A stretch of 64,000 nt of DNA from Orientia tsutsugamushi (GTDB taxonomy: Bacteria > Pseudomonadota > Alphaproteobacteria > Rickettsiales > Rickettsiaceae), in the NCBI RefSeq assembly GCF_900327275.1, contig NZ_LS398548.1, forward strand, positions 2,108,001 through 2,172,000, given 5' to 3'. Positions 56,647-64,000 of the stretch are shown piece after piece (position 1 is the stretch's first letter; the number at the start of each line of letters is the position of its first letter). The notes beneath the pieces are model-generated. The model was not told where the DNA came from, ran no database searches, and was given only the letters and a program-made list of their open reading frames with translations. A program made the translations under genes and the position numbers.

Positions 56647-59166
56647 TCATACAATTATATTGATCAATTTATTTGGAATAAAAATACATTTTCTTACTTC
56701 TTTATCGCCAATGTGCTTTTTTACCTGTTCTAATTTTAAAATTGCAGACTGCACGTCATGTTCTGGAGTATCAATTAGACAATTATATAATGATCTTAAC
56801 TTACCATTAATTTGTATAGCAATAGTAACATGCTCTTCTTCATGAATATATTTTTCTTCATATTTAGGCCATGGTAATTCAACTAGCATTTTCTCTCCGT
56901 CTGAAAGCAAACTCCATATTTCCTCTGATAAATGTGGAATAAATGGATTAAACAATCTTATTAAAATTAAAAAACTCTCTTTTTTTTGAACTGTTAATTC
57001 AGACATTTTAAATATAAGATTATATAATTCTCTTAATCTAGCTATAGCTTTATTTAGCCTGCAACTTATAATATCTTGTGTAACGTTTTTAATAGTTTTG
57101 TGCGTTTTGCTAAGCAAAACTTTATCAATTTTATTATCAGTTAAATTTATATTCTTAAGCTTCAATGCAAAGTTATATAACTTTTGAATAAATTTATAAC
57201 AACCTTCAATGCCTTCAGTTGACCATTCTAAATCTTTTTCAGGAGGTGTATCTGATAAAACAAACATACGTGCTACATCAGCGCCATATAGCTTAAGTAC
57301 CAATTCTAAATCTACAACATTCTTTTTAGACTTGCTCATCTTTTCTAATTTACCTACTGTCACATATTGTGAATCTGCCTTACATCTTAATTTCCCATTT
57401 GAATCAACTTCAACTTCATTTGGATACAACCAATTATTACTTTGATCCTGATAAGTTCTATGCAGAACCATGCCTTGAGTTATCAAAGATGTAAAAGGTT
57501 CTTGAATATCTATATACTTCAGATCATACATTACTCTAGTTATAAATCTAGCATATAATAAATGCATTACTGCATGCTCAATACCTCCAATATATTGATC
57601 TACTGGTAACCAATATTTTGCAGCTTTAGCATCTACCATATCATCACTCGTAGAATTACAAAATCTAGCGAAATACCAGGATGATTCAAAAAAGGTATCA
57701 AATGTATCTGTTTCTCTAACTGCATCTAGGTAGCACTTAGGACATTTAACATATTTCCAGGAAGGATGATTATCTAATGGATTGCCTTTACCAGTAAATT
57801 CAACTCCATGTTCTGGTAATATTACTGGCAAGTCCTCATAAGGTACTGGTACTGCTCCACAGCTTTTACAGTGGATAATCGGAATAGGACATCCCCAAAA
57901 TCTTTGCCGAGAAATCCCCCAATCTTTCAATTTGTAATTCGTAACTTGTTGTCCTATATTCTTGTGCTGCAGTTCATTAATGACTTTTTGCCGAGCTTCA
58001 GTAGTAGTTAATCCATTCAAATGAAATGAGTTAATCATTATTCCATCACCTACATATGCTTCTTTAAGCACATCAATATTTCTTTGAGTTGAGGTTATGA
58101 CCTGCTTGATATTCAACTTTAATAATTTTGCAATCTCATGATCCCTCTCATCGTGTGCTGGACATCCAAATAATGCTCCAGTTCCATAATCCATTAAGAC
58201 AAAATTACTAAGAATTACTGGCAATTCTATACTACTGTTTAGTGGATGAATTACCTTAAGATTTGTTAGTACAGCAAGTTTACTCATTTTATCAATATTA
58301 ACATTTGAGGTGCCAACATTACTGCATTTATCAATAAATTCTTGAATTTCTGGTGTGATATGTACATATTGCTGCACTAAAGTATGATTATAACTTAATG
58401 CTATAAAAGAAGCTCCAAACAAAGTTTCAGGCTTAGTTGAAAATACCTTAATTGAAGCTTCTATTCCTTTAAGTTGAAAATCTATATTAATTCCTTTTGA
58501 CTGACCAATCCATTTTTTTTGCATTGTTTTTACACTTTCTGGCCAACTTTGTAAGCTATCAAGGCCTTTTAATAAAGCATCAGCATAGTTAGTAATTTTA
58601 ATAAACCACTGCTTTAAATTACGATATTCAATTATTGCTCCTGATCTCCATCCTTTGCCATTAATTACTTGTTCATTAGCAAGAACTGTTTGATCAACAG
58701 GATCCCAATTAACTAATGATTCTTTTTGATATACAAGACCTTTTTTCAGCATTTCAAGAAAAAATCTCTGTTCATGAACATAATATTGTGGTGAGCAAGT
58801 AATTATTTCGCGACTCCAATCATAAGACAATCCAATTGCCTTAAGTTGTTGCTTCATAACATCAACGTTGCTATTTACCCAACTATTTGGGTGAGTATTA
58901 TTTTGCATAGCAGCATTTTCGGCTGGTAGTCCAAATGCATCCCAACCCATAGCATGCAATACATTATGCCCTTGAGATCGTTCAAACCTCGCAATAACAT
59001 CACATATTGTATAGTTACGTACATGTCCTACATGAGCCTTACCAGATGGATAAGGAAACATAGGTAATATATAACGTTTGATCTTATTTAAAATCTCTTT
59101 TACTTTAAATACCTCATTCTGCTCCCAGATTTCTTGCCACTTTTTTTCAATTTTTACTAAGTCCAT
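56647..59166 (-). CDS. leuS: Leucyl-tRNA synthetase
   Basis: Charges tRNA-Leu. 839 residues, the normal bacterial length. Class I signatures: PYPSGKAHVGHVRNYT (HIGH box as HVGH, about residue 40-50) and KMSKSKKN (about 605-612). An editing domain (about 225-415) includes GTGALFGCPAHDERD with the conserved Asp, and a zinc-type or leucine-specific insert lies at about 420-480 (CPIPIIHCKSCGAVPVPYED). First gene of the leuS-holA pair; ATG at 59166. Confidence 0.96.
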   Translation of the reverse strand: MDLVKIEKKWQEIWEQNEVFKVKEILNKIKRYILPMFPYPSGKAHVGHVRNYTICDVIARFERSQGHNVLHAMGWDAFGLPAENAAMQNNTHPNSWVNSNVDVMKQQLKAIGLSYDWSREIITCSPQYYVHEQRFFLEMLKKGLVYQKESLVNWDPVDQTVLANEQVINGKGWRSGAIIEYRNLKQWFIKITNYADALLKGLDSLQSWPESVKTMQKKWIGQSKGINIDFQLKGIEASIKVFSTKPETLFGASFIALSYNHTLVQQYVHITPEIQEFIDKCSNVGTSNVNIDKMSKLAVLTNLKVIHPLNSSIELPVILSNFVLMDYGTGALFGCPAHDERDHEIAKLLKLNIKQVITSTQRNIDVLKEAYVGDGIMINSFHLNGLTTTEARQKVINELQHKNIGQQVTNYKLKDWGISRQRFWGCPIPIIHCKSCGAVPVPYEDLPVILPEHGVEFTGKGNPLDNHPSWKYVKCPKCYLDAVRETDTFDTFFESSWYFARFCNSTSDDMVDAKAAKYWLPVDQYIGGIEHAVMHLLYARFITRVMYDLKYIDIQEPFTSLITQGMVLHRTYQDQSNNWLYPNEVEVDSNGKLRCKADSQYVTVGKLEKMSKSKKNVVDLELVLKLYGADVARMFVLSDTPPEKDLEWSTEGIEGCYKFIQKLYNFALKLKNINLTDNKIDKVLLSKTHKTIKNVTQDIISCRLNKAIARLRELYNLIFKMSELTVQKKESFLILIRLFNPFIPHLSEEIWSLLSDGEKMLVELPWPKYEEKYIHEEEHVTIAIQINGKLRSLYNCLIDTPEHDVQSAILKLEQVKKHIGDKEVRKCIFIPNKLINIIV

Positions 59167-59449
59167 AAAATTTTTCCATAAATAGCTTACTTAATAAATG
59201 CAAATTTTAGTTTTTTGCAATATGTTGGAATACCATACTTGTACTTGCTAATTCTTGATTAGCTTTAATTATAATACTATATAATACATTTTTTAATGAG
59301 TAAAAATTTTTATGAGCAGTACTAAATGCAAGTACCGCTTATTTTATTTTTTCTTTACTATACATTCTTGCTCTCATGATGTAACTATCTTTATTTATGC
59401 TATATTTCGTCAGCTTTTGTTTAAGGAACTACATTTATTTACTAGTCTT

Positions 59450-59655
59450 CATTAAAATATGAAAACATATTTATTAAACATAGAGGATAAGCATTTATTA
59501 AATATGTTTCTTAATTGATTCTGTAAAAGACATCTGCAGTTAGAGCATACTAAACATAGCTCTTCTATTCCTGCAAGTTATTCTATCTCAAAACTTAATT
59601 CCAATCTTATCTTCTCTTCTTTATCTCCATCTCACTTATCCTAACCTAGCGTTTT
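59450..59655 (+). mobile_element. IS982-type 3' end fragment
   Basis: Plus-strand match to the last quarter of the IS982 transposase (MKTYLLNIEDKHLLN, then LEHTKHSSSIPAS-like residues) with frameshifts, ending in the terminal repeat CTTATCCTAACCTAGCGTT at 59635-59653. The neighbouring bases (59167-59449 and 59656-59785) show nothing else. Confidence 0.7.
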
Positions 59656-59785
59656 GAGTATTCCAAAGTTATATGTAGTCTATCTTCTAATTCGAACTTA
59701 TTCACTTTCAATTTTGTCCATTTTTAACACTATGCTTTTTATATCAATATAAATTTAAAGCTTAGATTAACTTTTTTGGACTATT

Positions 59786-60517
59786 TTAATTTGCATTATG
59801 TTTAGTACTAGCATGTAGAATATATCTCCTTAGTTTACTTGCTAATGGCATGACTAGTGTTACATGTTCTACAATAAAATAGTTGTCAATATTATTGTAG
59901 AGCATATGATCATTACATGATATCTTAAATCTTATATCATTCTTGATTATATGTACTGTTTGTAAACTGCCAAGCTCTGTATGTTCAGCTCTGAAGTTAA
60001 AATGAGGTAAAATATTGTGTACTGCAGCAGGATAGATAGTAATAAAATAAAAATTACCGTTGTTATTCGTGGTGGTAACACCTGAACCAGTAAAAGTACT
60101 CTCTAAATTATTATTACTAATTAGAGATTGATCAATAGAATTTTTGAGAGGAGTATATGGATACTTACCATTACTATCAACTTGCCATAGATAGACTTTT
60201 GCATCAGGAACTGGAATACAATGCCTATCAATGACAGTGCCTTTTATAACTACTATTGTACCTTTGATATGAGGATTTTGTCCAACTTGCCGTAATAAAT
60301 TATTTGTGATACTGAAAACTTCTGGCTCATAATTATTGGTGACTTGGCATGAGTGAATCTCATTACTATAGCTTATATTAATATATGAATTTGATTTGTT
60401 GTTATAATTAGTAATGCTATTTGCTTGTATATTGTTAATTGCTAGATAGCAAAACATCAATAACCTTACCCACTTCCATTTAAGGTCGATTATGTTCAAT
60501 ATATCTAATTTAACCAT
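59786..60517 (-). CDS. Exported protocatechuate dioxygenase-like protein with altered active site
   Basis: 243 residues. After a hydrophobic signal (LLMFCYLAINNIQANS) comes the intradiol dioxygenase fold: IKGTVIDRHCIPVPDAKVYL then WQVDSNGKYPYTP (the usual start of the catalytic beta sandwich), and NFYFITIYPAAVHNILPHF then NFRAEHTELG. In active enzymes the latter reads G-P-Y-P-W and R-P-A-H-I-H-F, holding one Tyr and two His iron ligands. Here the Tyr is V166, the first His is H179 and the second is E181. Two of four ligands are lost, so it is probably not a dioxygenase. Frame and signal are intact. Confidence 0.75.
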   Translation of the reverse strand: MVKLDILNIIDLKWKWVRLLMFCYLAINNIQANSITNYNNKSNSYINISYSNEIHSCQVTNNYEPEVFSITNNLLRQVGQNPHIKGTIVVIKGTVIDRHCIPVPDAKVYLWQVDSNGKYPYTPLKNSIDQSLISNNNLESTFTGSGVTTTNNNGNFYFITIYPAAVHNILPHFNFRAEHTELGSLQTVHIIKNDIRFKISCNDHMLYNNIDNYFIVEHVTLVMPLASKLRRYILHASTKHNAN

Positions 60518-60654
60518 TTATAAATATATGAAATCCATTTTACTATCAATAACAGATACTTTATCATATTTGTCATATTGCATCAATATTTAATTCTAAT
60601 AATATTAGATATAACGTTTTCAAAGCATAATTGAATTTATCCTCTTCAAAATAT

Positions 60655-60925
60655 AAAAATTCACTAAATAATTTGCCAGATAAGACTTTAAAAATAACTT
60701 AAGCTATAGATAGCGTTTATTGCCTTTGGTAATTTTAACTGTCATTATTTCGCCGTTATTATTAATTATAAATGTTAGATTAAGATAAGATAAAAGCTGA
60801 AAAGCATACAAAGAGAAAATGTTGAATTATAAAGAAAAATTTTCATAAAAAAGGAATAACCAAACATGAAAAAATATATTATAACAGGATACTATTTAAT
60901 AGACAATTTTTGCAAGATATATCAA
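60655..60925. mobile_element. Two IS982-type fragments facing each other
   Basis: 60655-60770 matches the transposase middle on the minus strand (compare 27296-27410); 60780-60925 matches the element 5' end on the plus strand, including a broken start KKYIITGYYLIDNFCKIYQ. Both are frameshifted. They record at least two insertions followed by deletion. Confidence 0.65.
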
Positions 60926-61044
60926 TAGAAATAATAAAGATGTATCATCTCTAAATGTATATTCACTTCCACGTTCAATCTCTTGTCCATTATAGTTTGT
61001 CATTGTTATTATCCAAAATATTAAATTATTTTAAAAATTATAAT

Positions 61045-61187
61045 AGCCCTCTTTCGAAACTGGTTAACGTAGTTCAAAATTATTGCTGATAAATATCGAA
61101 ATAGACGTAAAAGATTCAGTCTTAGATTTAATTTGATCTCTGGTATTTATAATTTTGAACTACGTTAACCAGTTTCGAAAGAGGGCT
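61045..61187. mobile_element. 143-bp hairpin MITE, copy 3
   Basis: Ends AGCCCTCTTTCGAAACTGG and CCAGTTTCGAAAGAGGGCT are perfect inverted repeats for 38 bases. AAT flanks both sides (61042-61044, 61188-61190). The interior again reads the C-terminus of the IS5-type transposase. Confidence 0.85.
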
Positions 61188-61201
61188 AATGTAATATATT
61201 A

Positions 61202-61260
61202 AAAGAAATAATACATTTTATAAAAAAATTGCAAGTGTTTATAAAATTATTATTTCTTTT
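61202..61260. repeat. Dispersed stem-loop repeat, hairpin only
   Basis: AAATAATACATTTTATAAA and TTTATAAAATTATTATTTC form the same AT stem as at 18328, without the TAGATACCGTG lead. The following 270 bases (61261-61532) show no gene. Confidence 0.5.
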
Positions 61261-61532
61261 AAGGATTTATGTAAAGTATTGATGCTACTAAATATGTTGT
61301 ATAACAAATAATATTCTTAGAGCAAATAAAGGTATTTGAAACATAACTTGTAATATCTCAATTACTTTTTACATCCATAATTATATGTAAAAATTATTTT
61401 CAATAATCTATTCACTTAATATTACTGTACAATATCTTTAGATCTCTAATAGCACTGTTTACATATGCATTATCTACCTTTCTACTAATGTTATCCAAAT
61501 ATATCATTCTTTGTAACTGATATTATACAAAT

Positions 61533-61622
61533 AAGCTACTATAAAACAGTTATAATTGGCTATTACTATGACCTAGCTAGGCCTATCGAAAAGTATATGA
61601 TATAACTGTTTTATAGTAGCTT
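61533..61622. repeat. 22-bp perfect inverted repeat, probable IS630 ends
   Basis: AAGCTACTATAAAACAGTTA (61533 on) is repeated in reverse at 61601-61622 with 46 bases between. The right arm with its TCGAAAAGTATATGATATAA lead matches the sequence at 18545 that ends an IS630 remnant, so these look like two IS630 ends brought together with the body lost. Confidence 0.55.
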
Positions 61623-61759
61623 AGCTATATCACATTATAACTAAAAATAGTGTAAGATATTGAAAGAGATAAAATAGCAACAAAATATGGCTAATAGTAT
61701 ACAAAGAGCACGTAGAAAATTATGATTTTATAGTATTAACCAGAGTGTAATATAACACA

Positions 61760-61880
61760 AGTTCAACATAATGAAGAAGTCAAAACTAACTTGTCTTTTG
61801 GAATTATCATAATCGTGTCTATAAACTCATTCATTAATATAGTACTTCTTTTGAATGATAAAAAATTTTTTATAGCTGTA
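61760..61880 (-). mobile_element. IS630-family transposase fragment
   Basis: The reverse strand reads CAGCTATAAAAAATTTTTTA followed by sequence like that at 18176-18260, encoding NEFIDTIMIIPKDKLVL-like residues. No start or end survives. Confidence 0.55.
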
Positions 61881-62002
61881 CCCAAGGTTCTTGGTTGCTA
61901 TTATTGGCTACTTTAAATCTTTTTAGCATATTAAAGTATGATAACCAAGTGGTTTTTTGACTACTTTTTGCATATCTTACAGCTATTTATCTTTTGCAGA
62001 AA

Positions 62003-63466
62003 TTATTGCCGATATGATCTAAGGGAACATATTTTTTTTAACTTTCTAACAACTTTAGTCCAAATCATCTTTGGTAATACAGAAGTAGTACTAAGCTCAA
62101 TAAATTTATAATTTACTGGTAGTAAAAATGACGGACTTTTTAGAGGATGCCCATCAATATCTTTAGCAATGCTAATTACAGTACCGATAATCATACTATT
62201 ACAAAAATCTGTTTTTGGCAAAATTTGTTTTGCTATTTTAGTAATACGCAATACTGATTTTGAATCAGAAGCAGCCTTAGCTAAAACTAGAGATAATATT
62301 ACTCTTTGACTATGACTAAATGGTAAATCTGATGTTAAAATATATTCTGATAAAAAGCTTGCTCTAAACAATGTATTAATCTCTTGAGTATAATTTACAA
62401 GAATAATAGATGCTCTAATAATCTGTTCAGTTGCTTCATTAGGTTGTATTAATAATGGTAAAATCATTTTAACATATTGCTCTAAATAACAATCATCTTC
62501 CTGCAAATTAACTAATTTAGAACAGTATTTATATAACATGTTATCATTTTTAACAGTATGAAAAAAATTAACAAAGCTATTGTTTAGCTTTTCAACATCT
62601 GCAGGTAATTGCTCATTGTTAGGTAAAAAGCAGTTTCGTACATGCACACCTTCCTTAAGCCCATAATTAGAAACTACAACAGTTTTGATATTAAAAACCT
62701 CTATTAAAGCTTGTAATATCATTGTTGCATGAGCATTTACTTTAAATTTGCTGCTGCGATAACTTGAATTAATATTTTCTATATTGTCTAACTCAGCAAT
62801 ATATAACAGAATATTATTAGCCTGAACTCTAAAGTTGTGTGTATTAATAAGAGGATAGTTAATAAACATCATATAAAATCTAGTAATAATTCGAAACGCT
62901 CCTCCAATCAAATATAGATTTTGATAACCAACATTACTAAATTTTTGAATTTGCTCTTTAATAAAATCAATGCTAATAGTTTTCAAATTATTAAGCAGTT
63001 TAGTGCCTAACTGTAATGAAGTACAACTAATAATTTTAGACTGTCGTACTTCAATCAATTCTAAGCTCCCTCCTCCAAGATCAGCTACAATTCCATCTAC
63101 ATCAGGAATTCCAAGCATCAAACCAATAGTAGTTAAATATGCTTCCTGTTCTCCTGAAAGGATTTCTATATCAATTCCATATCTTTGTTGAATAATATCT
63201 TTAAATATTAATGCTTTATGATGCCATCTAAGTACAGCAGTAGCAACGCATTTTACATTTTTAACTCCAATACGGTTAAAAATATGTATAAAATGCTCTA
63301 TAATAAGATATGATTGATGTGTTATATCTATATCATCACATTCTAGTAAGGACCAAATATCGGCTTTAAATTTATCACTGTAAATTTTAGCACTAGCAAT
63401 ATTTAAGTTTTTATATATAGCAGCTCTAATAGCATTTGAACCAATATCCATTACAGCGTAATACAT
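62003..63466 (-). CDS. ppx: Exopolyphosphatase, Ppx/GppA family
   Basis: Splits phosphate from polyphosphate or pppGpp. 487 residues with the actin-like ATPase fold: phosphate loop 1 MDIGSNAIRAAIY, the SGEQEAYLTTIGLM segment, and phosphate loop 2 VADLGGGSLELIEV. The C-terminal helical part from about residue 300 is shared with longer Ppx/GppA proteins. Ppx cannot be told from GppA by eye. Rickettsiales lack much of the ppGpp machinery, so a polyphosphate role seems more likely. ATG at 63466. Intact. Confidence 0.88.
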   Translation of the reverse strand: MYYAVMDIGSNAIRAAIYKNLNIASAKIYSDKFKADIWSLLECDDIDITHQSYLIIEHFIHIFNRIGVKNVKCVATAVLRWHHKALIFKDIIQQRYGIDIEILSGEQEAYLTTIGLMLGIPDVDGIVADLGGGSLELIEVRQSKIISCTSLQLGTKLLNNLKTISIDFIKEQIQKFSNVGYQNLYLIGGAFRIITRFYMMFINYPLINTHNFRVQANNILLYIAELDNIENINSSYRSSKFKVNAHATMILQALIEVFNIKTVVVSNYGLKEGVHVRNCFLPNNEQLPADVEKLNNSFVNFFHTVKNDNMLYKYCSKLVNLQEDDCYLEQYVKMILPLLIQPNEATEQIIRASIILVNYTQEINTLFRASFLSEYILTSDLPFSHSQRVILSLVLAKAASDSKSVLRITKIAKQILPKTDFCNSMIIGTVISIAKDIDGHPLKSPSFLLPVNYKFIELSTTSVLPKMIWTKVVRKLKKICSLRSYRQ

Positions 63467-63561
63467 ATGTATATTTATATAAATGACTTAGCATTATATA
63501 TATTATAATATTATAATAATTGGTAGTAATTTCATTTATAACACTGGAATATAAAAATGGG

Positions 63562-63662
63562 AAGTGTAAAAGGTATAGAAAGAGAAAATGTTAAGTTATA
63601 AAGAAAAATTTAAATAAAAGTGGAATGACATAATATTAAAAAATGTATTGTAACAGTATACC
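63562..63662 (+). mobile_element. IS982-type 5' end fragment
   Basis: GAAAATGTTAAGTTATAAAG and AAAAAATGTATTGTAACAGT match the front of the intact IS982 element in plus orientation; it then ends abruptly. Confidence 0.65.
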
Positions 63663-63692
63663 ATAATGAAAAAAGTTGGATTAGTCATTTAA

Positions 63693-64000
63693 AACGTCAA
63701 TTTAGGATAAGAAGTCAGGAGAAGAAGAAGAGATAAGATGGGGATTAAGTTTAGAGATAGAATAACTAGCAAGAGAAGCAATTATATGAACAAAGAAATT
63801 AAAAGGAGAACGGTGTTTAGTATGCTCTAAATGCATATGTTTTTTTAGCACATTAAAGACAGACTCAATTAAAGAACGTTTATTTAATAACCGCTTATCT
63901 TGTATATCCAATAAATATGTTTTCATATCTTTACGAAGATTAGTTAATAAACGTAGACCATTGGTCAGCAGTTGATGAAATAACTCTTTAGATATGTAAG
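63693..64000 (-). mobile_element. IS982-type element, 3' part, cut by the window edge
   Basis: Starts with the terminal repeat AACGTCAATTTAGGATAAG at 63693-63711. The transposase frame is open from 63702 to the window edge (LRLLTNLRKDMKTYLLD, DKRLLNKRSLIESVFNVLKK with the catalytic Glu, LEHTKHRSPFNFFVHIIA). It differs in several residues from the copy at 26985. Whether it is complete cannot be seen. Confidence 0.85.

Noticed and set aside
1-64000. CRISPR array
   Set aside because: No regularly spaced short direct repeats with unique spacers and no cas-like genes; repeats found are IS ends, hairpins or the 9-bp coding repeat.
1-64000. Ribosomal RNA genes
   Set aside because: No stretch with the GC level and conserved blocks of rRNA was seen; the GC-richer non-coding parts fit group II intron RNA.

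Overview
The window is very AT-rich DNA from an obligate intracellular alphaproteobacterium of the order Rickettsiales, most likely Orientia tsutsugamushi or a close relative. This rests on rickettsial-type housekeeping genes (sodB, sucA-sucB, a Cox3-like oxidase subunit, ruvAB, leuS), ankyrin-repeat genes, and a long block of decayed F-type conjugation (tra) genes with a tyrosine integrase. That block is the hallmark of the Rickettsiales amplified genetic element (RAGE). The assignment comes from recognising families; no search was run.

Layout. Positions 1-2040 hold the start of a HlyC/CorC-type membrane protein (minus strand) and a decayed group II intron with its reverse transcriptase. Positions 2139-15854 are a mostly intact core block: sodB, sucA, sucB, an unknown exported protein, an MFS transporter, a YraN-type protein, cox3, ruvB-ruvA and a large protein with a C-K-S-G-K-D-R-T phosphatase motif. 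Positions 16245-22713 hold a Bcr/CflA-type transporter, a 765-residue ankyrin protein and fragments of IS982, IS630 and IS110 elements. Positions 22935-26372 encode a symporter / histidine kinase / receiver fusion. An intact IS982 element follows, then a tRNA-Ala.

Positions 28900-51234 are RAGE. A heavily decayed integrase-traL-traC remnant starts directly behind tRNA-Ala and ends at an IS5-type element. After a broken second integrase come two tra modules in inverted orientation (about 32699-40665 on plus, about 50125-41343 on minus). They flank a small ankyrin gene and form a palindrome of about 17 kb. Each arm carries traL-traE-traK-pilin-traB-...-traC-...-traU-trbC-traN, but with different internal deletions. 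The plus arm lost the end of traB, all of traV and the front of traC; the minus arm lost the end of traC, all of traW and the front of traU. Several genes also carry frameshifts, so neither arm encodes a complete transfer apparatus. An apparently intact-core integrase closes the minus arm.

Positions 51650-64000 return to core genes (M32 carboxypeptidase, mgtE, tRNA-Leu, holA, leuS, a protocatechuate-dioxygenase-like exported protein, ppx) separated by IS debris. The most notable non-coding element is a 143-bp hairpin present three times. It derives from the end of the IS5-type transposase gene, has near-perfect 38-bp inverted arms, and is flanked each time by AAT. Its outer bases differ between copies but stay complementary within each copy.
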